Origin: Methanomethylovorans sp. PtaU1.Bin093
GTDB lineage: Archaea; Halobacteriota; Methanosarcinia; Methanosarcinales; Methanosarcinaceae
Assembly (NCBI RefSeq): GCF_002067275.1
Contig: NZ_MVQX01000060.1
Coordinates: 1 to 64,000, forward strand
Direction of reading: 5' to 3'
DNA: 64,000 nt
Positions 47,328-55,406 of the stretch are shown here, piece after piece; within the stretch, counting starts at the first letter, position 1, and each line of letters opens with the position of its first letter. Made by a program: the position numbers and the translations under genes. Below the pieces are notes generated by a model that was not told where the DNA came from, did not search any database, and saw only the letters and a program-made list of their open reading frames with translations.

Positions 47328-47423
47328 ATGGGAGCTCATATAAAAGAAAAAGTACTGATTTTAGGAGCAGGGTACACCGGACCAGTGGCAGCGAATATGA
47401 AAGGCATGGGCATTATGATATAA
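47328..47423 (+). pseudogene. N-terminal fragment of an FAD/NAD(P)-binding oxidoreductase
   Basis: Thirty-one codons read MGAHIKEKVLILGAGYTGPVA, then NMKGMG before a TAA. LILGAGYTG is the standard first strand and GxGxxG turn of a Rossmann dinucleotide fold. No continuation is seen in other frames before the hairpin at 47462. It is probably the remnant of an NADH dehydrogenase-like or disulfide reductase gene lost by deletion. The small size makes function unlikely. Confidence 0.55.
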
Positions 47424-47461
47424 CTTATCAAGTCCCTGGGAAGGGCAACAAAAGATGTTTA

Positions 47462-47495
47462 AGAAGAAGCTCCTTTTGAGGAGCATCTTCTTTTT
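47462..47495. terminator. Hairpin between convergent genes
   Basis: GCTCC / GGAGC (47469-47473 / 47480-47484), flanked by A-rich and T-rich arms (AAGAA left, TTCTTTTT right), sits just after the CDGSH gene's stop. It could end transcription from either side. Confidence 0.45.
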
Positions 47496-47496
47496 C

Positions 47497-47718
47497 TCAG
47501 GTTTTGTCATCTTCAAAATCAATAGAGCTGTGAGTGCCGTCACAGAAAGGTTTACTGGCGGACCCGCCGCACCTGCACAAAGCCATTACAGGCTGAGTTG
47601 ACAAAGAAGCACCTTGTGAACTGATCAAGTGATCAACATTCTTTACAATATAAGGACCATTTTTTGTGATCTCTATAGATGGTTTTTTATGAGAAATCGT
47701 CTTTTCTGCATGTGTCAT
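47497..47718 (-). CDS. CDGSH-type iron-sulfur protein
   Basis: This is a 73-residue protein with the signature CRCGGSASKPFCDGTH, giving the three Cys and one His that hold a 2Fe-2S cluster as in mitoNEET. A preceding segment of about 45 residues fits the family (SIEITKNGPYIVKN). The ATG at 47718 has GGGA upstream; a TTG at 47730 is possible. It probably acts in redox or cluster transfer in the cytosol. Confidence 0.9.
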   Translation of the reverse strand: MTHAEKTISHKKPSIEITKNGPYIVKNVDHLISSQGASLSTQPVMALCRCGGSASKPFCDGTHSSIDFEDDKT

Positions 47719-47730
47719 GATAATTCCCAA

Positions 47731-48062
47731 CTTCTACTAATATTCATAAGTTAATATTGTTTTTGATGCAGCTTGGGTAGAAACACGTAATCTTATAAAA
47801 AAAGTTGGGACTTCAGATTTAAGGATTACAGTATAGATATTGACTGATTATTTTTGGGACTGTCATATTTATGTCAATTGAAAAGAACCATGGAAAAAGT
47901 AAGTTGTAAATAGATTAAAATAATAAAAAGTTGTTCAATGAACTCATCTGCTAGAATTAGCCGAAAAAATTATCATAATATATGCACACGGGGAAAAAAT
48001 AGATAGATGATATGCTAAAAACTAGATTCTTTTGTTCTGGGAACATATGAGCCGTAAAATAA
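47731..48062. other. AT-rich intergenic DNA, promoter region of CDGSH and helicase genes
   Basis: With the leader structure listed next, this makes a 442-bp gap. It contains TATA-like stretches on both strands (for example near 47742-47760 and 47915-47932) and no convincing gene. Only a 12-codon frame near 47872 was seen, and it has no ribosome-binding site. Confidence 0.45.
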
Positions 48063-48109
48063 AATTGAAGCTCTGTATTGAGCTTTTTGCCATGCTGTAG
48101 CCTTCAATT
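48063..48109 (+). promoter_or_regulatory. Attenuator-like structure in the DEAD-box helicase leader
   Basis: Two mutually exclusive stems overlap. AGCTC-tgtatt-GAGCT (48069-48073 / 48080-48084) with TTTTT right after it resembles a terminator. AATTGAAG / CTTCAATT (48063-48070 / 48102-48109) is a perfect 8-bp outer stem that shares bases with the first. It lies 64-110 bp upstream of the helicase ATG. Cold-induced helicase genes in related methanogens have long leaders, so control by RNA structure is plausible. Confidence 0.45.
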
Positions 48110-48172
48110 GACCTATCCTGAATGTGAGTCTGCAATTAAATCTGTCCCTGTGTTATTAAATCAAGAGGTAAA

Positions 48173-49441
48173 ATGTCATTTGAAAACCTAAAGATCAAAA
48201 AACCACTTCAAAGAGCGCTTGAAAATGAAGGATATACTACACCCACCCCGATACAGGCACAGGCTATACCCCACCTGTTGGAGAACAGGGATCTGATAGG
48301 CATTGCCCAGACAGGTACAGGCAAGACTGCCGCATTCGTATTGCCGATCCTTCAAAAACTGTCTGAGGTGAACAGACCATCTAAGCCTGGAATGCCACGG
48401 GTACTTGTACTTGCGCCTACAAGAGAGCTTGCAGCGCAGATAGGGGAGAGCTTTGCCACTTATGGGCAGTTCATAAGGTTCCGGCACACTGTTGTTTTTG
48501 GTGGTGTCGGGCAGGGACCTCAGGTAAAGGCCTTATCGCATGGTGTTGATGTCCTGATAGCCACCCCAGGGAGGTTACTTGACCTCCTTGACCAGGGATA
48601 TGCAAAGCTAAATGCTGTTGAGTTCTTTGTGCTTGACGAAGCCGACAGGATGCTTGACATGGGCTTTATCAAAGATGTGTACCGGATAGTATCCTTGCTT
48701 CCTGTGAAAAGGCAATCTCTTTTCTTTTCTGCTACTATGTCCCCACAGATAGCAGAACTTGCGCGCAAGCTTCTTACCAGCCCGGTGCACGTGGAAGTCA
48801 CTCCACAGGCTACAACTGTGGAAAAAATAGACCAGTTCGTTTTTTTCGTGGACCAGGAAAATAAGGATAACCTCTTGCTCGGCCTTCTGCAGCATAACCA
48901 TTTAACATCGGTCTTGGTGTTCACCCGCACAAAACATCGTGCAAACAAAGTGGCTTTGATGCTTAATAAGAACAATATCGAAGCGGATGCCATCCATGGG
49001 AATAAATCGCAAAACCAGCGCACTAAAGCTATGGATGACTTCAGGTCCGGAAATGTGAGGGTACTGGTGGCAACCGATATTGCTGCGCGTGGGATTGACA
49101 TTGAGGATATATCTCACGTTATAAACTATGACCTTCCTAACGAGCCAGAGAATTATGTGCATCGCATAGGACGTACGGCAAGAGCAGGATCAGATGGCAC
49201 AGCATACTCATTCTGTGCGGCAGACGAACGCGATTACCTGCGCAGCATCGAAAAACTCACATGCCAGGAAATAGAAATTGCAGAACACCATTATCATTCG
49301 GAAAAGGCAAAAAATGCCACAGGTGAGGCAGCGAAACCTGCACCAAGAAAACAGCATGGATCCGGACAGAGAACCAGACCACAGAAACAGAACAGGCAGC
49401 ATCCTGTAGCAAGGAACCCGCGTCCTGCAAGAGGCCGCTGA
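48173..49441 (+). CDS. DEAD-box ATP-dependent RNA helicase
   Basis: This 422-residue helicase has the Q motif (TPTPIQAQA), AQTGTGKT, PTRELAAQ, TPGRLLD, DEAD (LDEADRMLDMGF), SAT, RGIDIEDISHVINYDLP and HRIGRTARAG, followed by a basic Arg/Gln/Pro-rich tail of about 50 residues for RNA binding. It resembles RhlE/DeaD. It probably helps RNA folding and ribosome assembly, especially in the cold. The ATG at 48173 is preceded by AAGAGGT. Confidence 0.95.
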   Translation: MSFENLKIKKPLQRALENEGYTTPTPIQAQAIPHLLENRDLIGIAQTGTGKTAAFVLPILQKLSEVNRPSKPGMPRVLVLAPTRELAAQIGESFATYGQFIRFRHTVVFGGVGQGPQVKALSHGVDVLIATPGRLLDLLDQGYAKLNAVEFFVLDEADRMLDMGFIKDVYRIVSLLPVKRQSLFFSATMSPQIAELARKLLTSPVHVEVTPQATTVEKIDQFVFFVDQENKDNLLLGLLQHNHLTSVLVFTRTKHRANKVALMLNKNNIEADAIHGNKSQNQRTKAMDDFRSGNVRVLVATDIAARGIDIEDISHVINYDLPNEPENYVHRIGRTARAGSDGTAYSFCAADERDYLRSIEKLTCQEIEIAEHHYHSEKAKNATGEAAKPAPRKQHGSGQRTRPQKQNRQHPVARNPRPARGR

Positions 49442-49506
49442 CAATCTGAAAATAACATCAACAGCACATTTATCAGTGATGAATACCTTATCGGTATTCA
49501 CTCTCT

Positions 49507-49578
49507 GGACCTGTAGTGTAGCGGATATCACTTAAGCCTCCGGAGCTTAGAACCCGGGTTCGAGTCCCGGCAGGTCCG
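49507..49578 (+). tRNA. tRNA-Arg (anticodon CCG)
   Basis: The cloverleaf is acceptor GGACCTG/CAGGTCC, D arm GTG/CAC, anticodon stem TAAGC/GCTTA around loop CTCCGGA (anticodon CCG), and T arm CCGGG/CCCGG around TTCGAGT. The discriminator is G at 49578, and CCA is not encoded. Confidence 0.95.
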
Positions 49579-49733
49579 CTAAAAAAATTAACTAATTCTA
49601 AAAGTTACTGCTTTTTTTGCTCAACATACTTATACTGAAAATTATACTGAAAAAACCACATAAATACCATTCTAAACAATACTCAGAAGAAACTCAAAAG
49701 GTTTATGTGGACAGGCAAAAGAATATAATTTTT
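49579..49733. other. AT-rich spacer after tRNA-Arg
   Basis: This contains a short direct repeat, TTATACTGAAAA twice (about 49629-49652). It has no gene that I would support: a 73-codon plus-strand frame here has no ribosome-binding site and reads like random AT-rich translation over the antisense of the next small gene. Confidence 0.4.
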
Positions 49734-49907
49734 TTAAACTGCTGTAACAGTCTGGTTTTCATAGCCAGTTTCTGTATACACGTACTCTTCTTTATATCTT
49801 GCCAACGCAAAGCCCACAAAAGTCAAAGCAATCCCTAATATCATATGTTCAGTTATTATTGATCCAATACCTGTTACGAGGACTAATAACCACAGTTTTT
49901 CTAACAT
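49734..49907 (-). CDS. Small membrane protein of 57 residues
   Basis: The frame begins MLEKLWLLVLVTGIGSII, then EHMILGIALTFVGFALARYK, and ends in a polar tail (YTETGYENQ). It has two short hydrophobic helices, with positive residues between or after them. A TATA-like TTTATATAG sits about 28 bp upstream of the ATG, so the mRNA may be leaderless, and no Shine-Dalgarno is present. I do not recognise the family. The amphipathic pattern, start context and stop make a real gene likelier than chance. Confidence 0.5.
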   Translation of the reverse strand: MLEKLWLLVLVTGIGSIITEHMILGIALTFVGFALARYKEEYVYTETGYENQTVTAV

Positions 49908-50139
49908 AATAGATAATATGCGGGCTAACTATATAAATAAAATTTTAATAAACAATCGTGAGAATATTTTATAATGATTGATAATTGAAGTCTTTCTAGT
50001 ACTCCATTCCATTCATAAGAAAATATTAATATATTTTTGATTCTATACATGATGATGCTAACATTTTGTGGAATGGACAAAGATTGTCGTGGTCCGTTAA
50101 AAAAGAACAATTTCGCAAATACAGTGACTTACATTATTT

Positions 50140-51303
50140 TCAATAGTTAATTTCTTTTTTGTTTGGTTCCTGCTGTGGAAGCCTTAATTTAAAAGTAGAC
50201 CCTTTGCCTTCCTCGCTTTCCACCCACACCCTGCCTTTATGCAATCCAACAAATTCCTTCACCAGCGCAAGACCAAGCCCTGTGCCGCCATAGATCTTCG
50301 AGGTAGACGGATCAACCTGCATGAAAGGTTTGAATATAAAATCAATGGCATCCCGAGGGATCCCGATACCCGTGTCTGATACGGATACTTGCAATTCACT
50401 GTCAATAAGTTCTAGAGTAAGTGTCACTGACCCCTCGAAAGAAGTGAACTTTACCGCATTGTCAAGCAAGTTATACATTATCTGCTTGAGCTTTGTCTTA
50501 TCTGCACATACCTGTGCATTATTGGTAAGTTCATTGATCTCAAATCTTATGTTCTTCCTAACTGCCATAGGATGGATGACTATACTTAGATCATCCAATA
50601 ACTCTTGGACATAAAATCTCTCACAATACAACTCCATTTTTCCTGCTTCTACTTTAGAAAGATCCAGTATCGTATTGATGAGATGCAACAGGTGTTTTCC
50701 ACTGTTCAAGATGTTCCGGACATATTTTGCTTGTTTTTCATTCATATCTCCAAATGTCCCTTCATTCAAGACCTGGGAAAAACCAATTATAGAATTAAGT
50801 GGAGTTCTTAGTTCATGGCTCATATTTGCCAGGAATTCGGACTTTGCCCTGCTGGCCTCCTCAGCTACCAGCTTCGCATGTAACATTGCCTCTTCTGCTT
50901 GTTTACGTTCATTGATATCCTGAAAGCTCTCAAGGATATACTGTTTACCATGCAGACTGATCCTTTTAGTGTTCTTGAGAATGGGATTCTTCCTACCATC
51001 CTTGCATTTGATAGTAGTGTCCATGCCCTGAAACCCATTAAGTCCCTCAACCCATATAGGACATTTTTTTGATCCTGATCCTTTTGGGCACAGAATATCA
51101 CATAACTGGCCTACAAGCTCTTCCTTTGAAAAACCCGTGATCTCGCAGGTCTTGTGATTAACATCCTCGATAATATAATCCTGCCCAATGATCAGAGTTC
51201 CACTGGGAATGTTTTCATACAGCGCCTGGAACTTTTCTTCACTTTCCTTTAAAGTTACCTCTGAAAGCTTCCTATTGGAAATATCTCTTTGCGAGACTGC
51301 CAT
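50140..51303 (-). CDS. PAS-domain sensor histidine kinase
   Basis: This 387-residue cytoplasmic kinase has a PAS domain at about 23-135 and a HisKA domain with FLANMSHELRTPLNSIIGFS (His near 168). The HATPase domain follows, with the N box (NLLDNAVKF), G1 (VSDTGIGIP) and G2 (YGGTGLGLALVK). The first 20 residues (QRDISNRKLSEVTLKESEEKF) look like the end of another PAS unit, so the gene may be a shortened form of a longer multi-PAS kinase. The PAS has several Cys (CEITGF, CDILCPKGSGSKKCP), possibly a metal or redox site. A TATA-like ATATATG about 28 bp upstream suggests a leaderless mRNA. No response regulator is adjacent. Confidence 0.9.
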   Translation of the reverse strand: MAVSQRDISNRKLSEVTLKESEEKFQALYENIPSGTLIIGQDYIIEDVNHKTCEITGFSKEELVGQLCDILCPKGSGSKKCPIWVEGLNGFQGMDTTIKCKDGRKNPILKNTKRISLHGKQYILESFQDINERKQAEEAMLHAKLVAEEASRAKSEFLANMSHELRTPLNSIIGFSQVLNEGTFGDMNEKQAKYVRNILNSGKHLLHLINTILDLSKVEAGKMELYCERFYVQELLDDLSIVIHPMAVRKNIRFEINELTNNAQVCADKTKLKQIMYNLLDNAVKFTSFEGSVTLTLELIDSELQVSVSDTGIGIPRDAIDFIFKPFMQVDPSTSKIYGGTGLGLALVKEFVGLHKGRVWVESEEGKGSTFKLRLPQQEPNKKEINY

Positions 51304-51495
51304 GTACCAACATACTCTCTGGCTGCATATATAATATTCTACTTATAAAAATTTATACTCAGCATTAAATCATATAGTTAAATGGAAACATAAATTAAAA
51401 GGAGTATCATTGTACATTTATAACCCACGTTTTTCAAAGGGAAATGATTTAAGTATTTAGGATAGTGGATATTGAAATATCAATGGGGAGATCGG

Positions 51496-52452
51496 ATGAA
51501 AAGGAATAAAAAATTGAAAGGCAGTGCCCTGCAAAATCGGAGCAAGGACATCCGGATGCGCAGTATCGCGATCGGAATAGGTGTTGTGCTTATGATCACG
51601 GGCGCCATTGGGATATTACACAACATGAGAAGTTCCGGGGAATGGTCTGTCTCTGATGAAGGGGTACTATCTTATGATCTGCCGGAAAAAGCAGATTATT
51701 CCATCACTGAAGCTAAAATGACAGAAAATGGGAATGCGCTTAAATATCTTACATTCACCAGTGAGCACAGCATCATACAAGGACTCATGCGCCTTCCTCT
51801 ATCTGACAAAAAAGTCCCTGGCATAGTAGTGCTTCCCGGAGCCGGGACCGCAAAGGAAGAACAACAGGGGCTTGCATCCGACCTTGCGGATATGGGATAC
51901 GCCACCATCACTATCGACCAGCGTAACCAGGGGGTTGTGAACCCTGAAACTGATCTGCAACTATTTGAAGAAGGTAAAGGTCCCTTTGAATATAGCATGG
52001 TATATGATGCCCTCATGGCTGCTGAAGTGTTAAGAGACCAGAAGGAAGTGGATCCTGAAAATATAGCTATGCTTGGAATCAGTAACGGAGGGAGGTTTGC
52101 CATAATTGCAACAGCTCTTGACCCCAGGATCAAGGGAGTCATTGGCATCAGCACATCGGGGTACCAGACTGGCGCAATTGATAAGAACAGGATCAATGAA
52201 AATGCATACAAATTCTACAGGTCCATAGATCCTGATAACTACATAGCAACAATATCACCCCGGAAAGTCGTCTTGATCCATGCTATTAATGATACTATAG
52301 TTCCCTACAGCATGGCCGAGGTTACATTTGAATTGGCCAAAGCACCAAAAGCAATGTATACCGTGAATGGCAGCATACACGGATATAGTCCATCTGCAAA
52401 AGGAGAATTAGAAAAAGAACTGGCAATTATCTTTGACCAATGGCCGGAATGA
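51496..52452 (+). CDS. Membrane-anchored alpha/beta hydrolase
   Basis: This 318-residue protein has a basic N-terminus and one transmembrane segment at about 25-42, then a dienelactone hydrolase/acyl-peptidase-like alpha/beta domain. The nucleophile elbow is GISNGG (Ser near 190), and an Asp (NDTIVP) and His (GSIHGYSPS) complete the triad. The ATG at 51496 follows GGGGAG. The domain probably faces outward or is membrane-tethered and acts on esters or peptides; the substrate is unknown. Confidence 0.82.
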   Translation: MKRNKKLKGSALQNRSKDIRMRSIAIGIGVVLMITGAIGILHNMRSSGEWSVSDEGVLSYDLPEKADYSITEAKMTENGNALKYLTFTSEHSIIQGLMRLPLSDKKVPGIVVLPGAGTAKEEQQGLASDLADMGYATITIDQRNQGVVNPETDLQLFEEGKGPFEYSMVYDALMAAEVLRDQKEVDPENIAMLGISNGGRFAIIATALDPRIKGVIGISTSGYQTGAIDKNRINENAYKFYRSIDPDNYIATISPRKVVLIHAINDTIVPYSMAEVTFELAKAPKAMYTVNGSIHGYSPSAKGELEKELAIIFDQWPE

Positions 52453-52467
52453 AGACCACCTGAGATC

Positions 52468-52611
52468 TCAACGGCATTTATCTGATGGCGCCCGGATAAA
52501 AGCCTGCCCGCAAGATGAGTAAAAGCCGTCTGTTCTTTCACATGGTCCATGCACTTGTATATTATCCTCAAGGTTACTTTCTCTGTTAGGTTCAATGGTA
52601 TCGATAGACAT
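52468..52611 (-). CDS. Small Cys-containing protein of 47 residues
   Basis: The frame starts MSIDTIEPNRESNLEDN and ends with a Cys-rich part: GPCERTDGFYSSCGQAFIR, then CR. It has a strong ribosome-binding site (GGTGATC, 3 nt from the ATG). A TATA-like TTTATATATG is near 52655. Three Cys could bind metal, but I know no family for it. It lies in the gap between the hydrolase and HAD genes, on the opposite strand. Confidence 0.55.
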   Translation of the reverse strand: MSIDTIEPNRESNLEDNIQVHGPCERTDGFYSSCGQAFIRAPSDKCR

Positions 52612-52749
52612 CTGATGATCACCCGTATTAAATAGATACTAATCCAGATATATACAAGACATATATAAAACTCACTCTGCATAAGAACACATCTTTTATT
52701 ATAGACCTTAACTATTACATGTTGTCTGAAAGATACAGAGAGGAAATTC

Positions 52750-53463
52750 ATGAAGCTTGAAACACAGGCTATACTCAATACCGATGACCTTACCTCCATC
52801 ATGTTCGATATGGACAATACACTTTTTGATTTTGTGGAAGCAAAAACACGTGCTTGCCAGGAGATAGTGGACCACCTTGGATGTGGAGATGCACTTGAAC
52901 TTTTCCAGTACTTCAGAAGACCAGGCTGCGGCTTCGAAGACTGGAACAATATACGGGACTATATTTTGGATATGGGCGTATTCTCACGATCTACGTATGA
53001 TGAATGCTGTAAGATATACGAAACAGAGAAATTAAGAGCTGTGGATCCATATCCAAACGCCATTCCCACTATCAGGGAACTCAAGAAAATGGGACTGAAA
53101 ATTGTAATACTTACAGACGCACACAGTAAAAATGCAAAGAAGAGACTTGAAAAGACCGGTTTCTCTCAATGGCTGGACGCTCTCTTCTGTGCGGACATCA
53201 CAGGTTCAAGCAAACCTTCGCATCAAACCTTCCTTTTTGCTCTGGAAGCACTTGACCTGCAGCCTTGTGAAACTCTCTTCGTTGGTGACAGCCTGCGCAG
53301 GGACATTGCACCTTCAAAGGCTTTAGGAATGCTCACTGCCTATGCAGCTTACGGGGACAGGAACAACGATACATACAGACCCTGCGGAACTGCAGATCCT
53401 GATATTATACTGAACGATATCAGCGAAGTGCTCGACCTGTTCAAAACTGGAAAAAGAGAATAA
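52750..53463 (+). CDS. HAD-superfamily hydrolase
   Basis: This is a 237-residue haloacid dehalogenase-type phosphatase. Motif I FDMDNTLFDF (about 19-28), motif II ILTDAHS, motif III Lys (SSKPSH), and motif IV VGDSLRRDIAPSKALGM are all present, with a helical cap between I and II. It probably removes phosphate from a small metabolite. The next gene begins 2 bp after its stop. Confidence 0.9.
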   Translation: MKLETQAILNTDDLTSIMFDMDNTLFDFVEAKTRACQEIVDHLGCGDALELFQYFRRPGCGFEDWNNIRDYILDMGVFSRSTYDECCKIYETEKLRAVDPYPNAIPTIRELKKMGLKIVILTDAHSKNAKKRLEKTGFSQWLDALFCADITGSSKPSHQTFLFALEALDLQPCETLFVGDSLRRDIAPSKALGMLTAYAAYGDRNNDTYRPCGTADPDIILNDISEVLDLFKTGKRE

Positions 53464-53465
53464 AC

Positions 53466-54659
53466 ATGCAGTATGATGTCATTGTTGTAGGAGGCGGACC
53501 TGTCGGCTCAACTGCAGCACGCTACGCATGTGAGGAAGGAGCAAAGGTTTTGCTTATTGAAGAACATGCTTTTATAGGTTCACCGGTGGGATGTACAGGC
53601 CTGCTCAGCACACGTGCGGTAAAAGAATGCGATGTTGAACCTTCCGATGACTTTGTCCTTAACTCTGTCAGAGGAGCCTATGTTCACCCGCCCTCTGAAA
53701 GACCATTGCCTATAGACGGAGGCAAAACAAAAGCGTACGTAGTGTCAAGAAAAATGTTCGACAGAACACTTTTCAGGATGGCAGCAGATGCCGGGGTTGA
53801 CGTGATGCTCAGGACGCGTGCAACAGGAATGCAGCTCAGCAACAGTTCCCAGACTCTCAGCGTGCTTGAAAAAGGCAACGTGCAGAACATCCGGGCAAAA
53901 GTGATCATTGCTGCAGATGGAGTACGCAGTAATATGGCAAAGATGGCGGGTCTTGGAAATGTGCAGAGGATCATGCCGGGTATACAGGTAGAAGCTCCAT
54001 ATAGGTCAGATGACCCTGATTTTGTCGAGCTGTTCGTAGGTTCGAAGGCACCTGGGTTCTTTGCCTGGACAGTGCCTGTGGATGAACATATTTCAAGAAT
54101 AGGACTGGCAACCGATGGTATCAATGGCCCTGAAACTAATGAATGCCTGCAATGGTTGCTTCAACATCATCCTCATATTGCAGCCCGCTATCAGGGTGGC
54201 CTGACAGATATGGTATTTGGTGGCATACCTATAGGACCCCTGCGCAGGACCTATGCTGATGGGATAATGGTAGTTGGCGATGCTGCCGGCCAAACTAAAC
54301 CGACTTCCGGAGGTGGCATCTATACAGGTGTTTTATGTGCCAAAATTGCCGGGAAGGCGGCAGCTTCCCTTGATGACGATGCTTCTGCAGGCAATTTACA
54401 ACAATATGAAAAACAATGGAAAGCCGCCATTGGAAAAGAACTTAGCATGGGTATGAAGATACATGATTTCATCAAAGGTCTCAGCGACAGTGAACTGGAT
54501 GAATTGCTAGGCGCTATGAACACACCTTCTATTGTGGACACTATTACGGAATACGGGGATATGGACCATCCTTCTATACTCATCAGGAAAATGCTTGACC
54601 CAAGAAGGTCAGTGCATATGGTGAAGCTCTTCACGGCCTTTGCAAAAGCTGTGCTGTGA
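53466..54659 (+). CDS. Geranylgeranyl reductase family flavoprotein
   Basis: This 397-residue FAD enzyme has the dinucleotide motif VVGGGPVGSTAARYACEEG near residue 6, a GSPVGCTGLLS loop (Cys near 42), and VGDAAGQTKPTSGGGIYTG near 272. The family hydrogenates double bonds of archaeal isoprenoid lipids, including GGGP, DGGGP, and polyprenol or quinone side chains. It is co-transcribed with the HAD gene. Which lipid it reduces cannot be read from the sequence. Confidence 0.9.
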   Translation: MQYDVIVVGGGPVGSTAARYACEEGAKVLLIEEHAFIGSPVGCTGLLSTRAVKECDVEPSDDFVLNSVRGAYVHPPSERPLPIDGGKTKAYVVSRKMFDRTLFRMAADAGVDVMLRTRATGMQLSNSSQTLSVLEKGNVQNIRAKVIIAADGVRSNMAKMAGLGNVQRIMPGIQVEAPYRSDDPDFVELFVGSKAPGFFAWTVPVDEHISRIGLATDGINGPETNECLQWLLQHHPHIAARYQGGLTDMVFGGIPIGPLRRTYADGIMVVGDAAGQTKPTSGGGIYTGVLCAKIAGKAAASLDDDASAGNLQQYEKQWKAAIGKELSMGMKIHDFIKGLSDSELDELLGAMNTPSIVDTITEYGDMDHPSILIRKMLDPRRSVHMVKLFTAFAKAVL

Positions 54660-54689
54660 GATCCAAACCTCAGAACCTGATATGAAGGA

Positions 54690-55178
54690 TCAGGATATAC
54701 TTACCCCTTTTACACTTTTCAATTTGAGAAGTTCTTCTACAACTTCTCCTGAAACCTTGCTGTCAGTGATAATTGTCAGGCGTGGTTCATTCGTAAAATA
54801 AGGGTCATCCGAAACTGCCTGCCTGATGCTGACACCATGAATGGAGATCACACCGGTAACGTCGGCGATTATACCCGAATGTGCCGCATCATCTGGAATT
54901 ATGATAATTACTCCAAGGCCAAGAGAAGGAGCCACATCCCTTAAAAATGGTATGGAATGCACTTTCTGGAATATGTTCTTCAAGAGAGGGTCTTCAAGTA
55001 TGGCCTCTGTGGTAGAGTCCACCACACGCCTGTCTACCCCTACCTCCCGTGCAAGCTGGGTATGGGGGATCTCTATCTTACCGGATGTAACTTTTCCCTC
55101 TTCGTTAACCTGAAAACCGCGCTCGAAAAGTAGCCTTATGACTTTCTGCTGAGCAGGGTGTTTTTGGAATTTCTGCAT
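54690..55178 (-). CDS. ACT-domain regulator of amino-acid metabolism
   Basis: This 162-residue archaeal protein has an N-terminal wHTH-like segment (PHTQLAREVGVDRRVVDST near 45-63) and a C-terminal ACT domain (GIIADVTGVISIHGVSIRQAVSDDPYF), a fold that binds amino acids. ATG at 55178 is preferred because GGAG is 8 nt upstream. It is divergent from the citrate/isopropylmalate synthase-like gene, which it may regulate. It belongs to the COG2150 type, whose target is not known. Confidence 0.82.
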   Translation of the reverse strand: MQKFQKHPAQQKVIRLLFERGFQVNEEGKVTSGKIEIPHTQLAREVGVDRRVVDSTTEAILEDPLLKNIFQKVHSIPFLRDVAPSLGLGVIIIIPDDAAHSGIIADVTGVISIHGVSIRQAVSDDPYFTNEPRLTIITDSKVSGEVVEELLKLKSVKGVSIS

Positions 55179-55302
55179 TATGGTGCTCCACATGGTCTAT
55201 AGATTAGCGTTTAAATTATAAATCCTTAAGTCAGATAGCAAAGAAAACCTTTTAATCTGAACACACATGTAGAATAGCAGGTTTTGTACACACCCGCTGG
55301 AC

Positions 55303-55343
55303 GGTCCTGTGCTCCTTAAAGGCATATGGGACCATGCCTTTAA
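55303..55343 (+). promoter_or_regulatory. 10-bp hairpin with possible pseudoknot upstream of the synthase gene
   Basis: TTAAAGGCAT (55316-55325) and ATGCCTTTAA (55334-55343) pair perfectly around an 8-nt loop whose GGACC (55329-55333) can pair with GGTCC at 55303-55307 to make an H-type pseudoknot. A TATA-like box lies downstream at 55373-55381, so the element may instead be a DNA operator. It lies in the divergent gap with the ACT-domain gene. Confidence 0.45.
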
Positions 55344-55406
55344 ATGCAGATGTGAACGTATTATTTTGCCAGACTATATTTATGCTGGCGTTGTTGGAGG
55401 AAATAT

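Noticed and set aside
49617-49838. Plus-strand frame of 73 codons after tRNA-Arg
   Set aside because: It has no ribosome-binding site or promoter and an AT-biased random-like composition. It partly overlaps a better minus-strand small gene.
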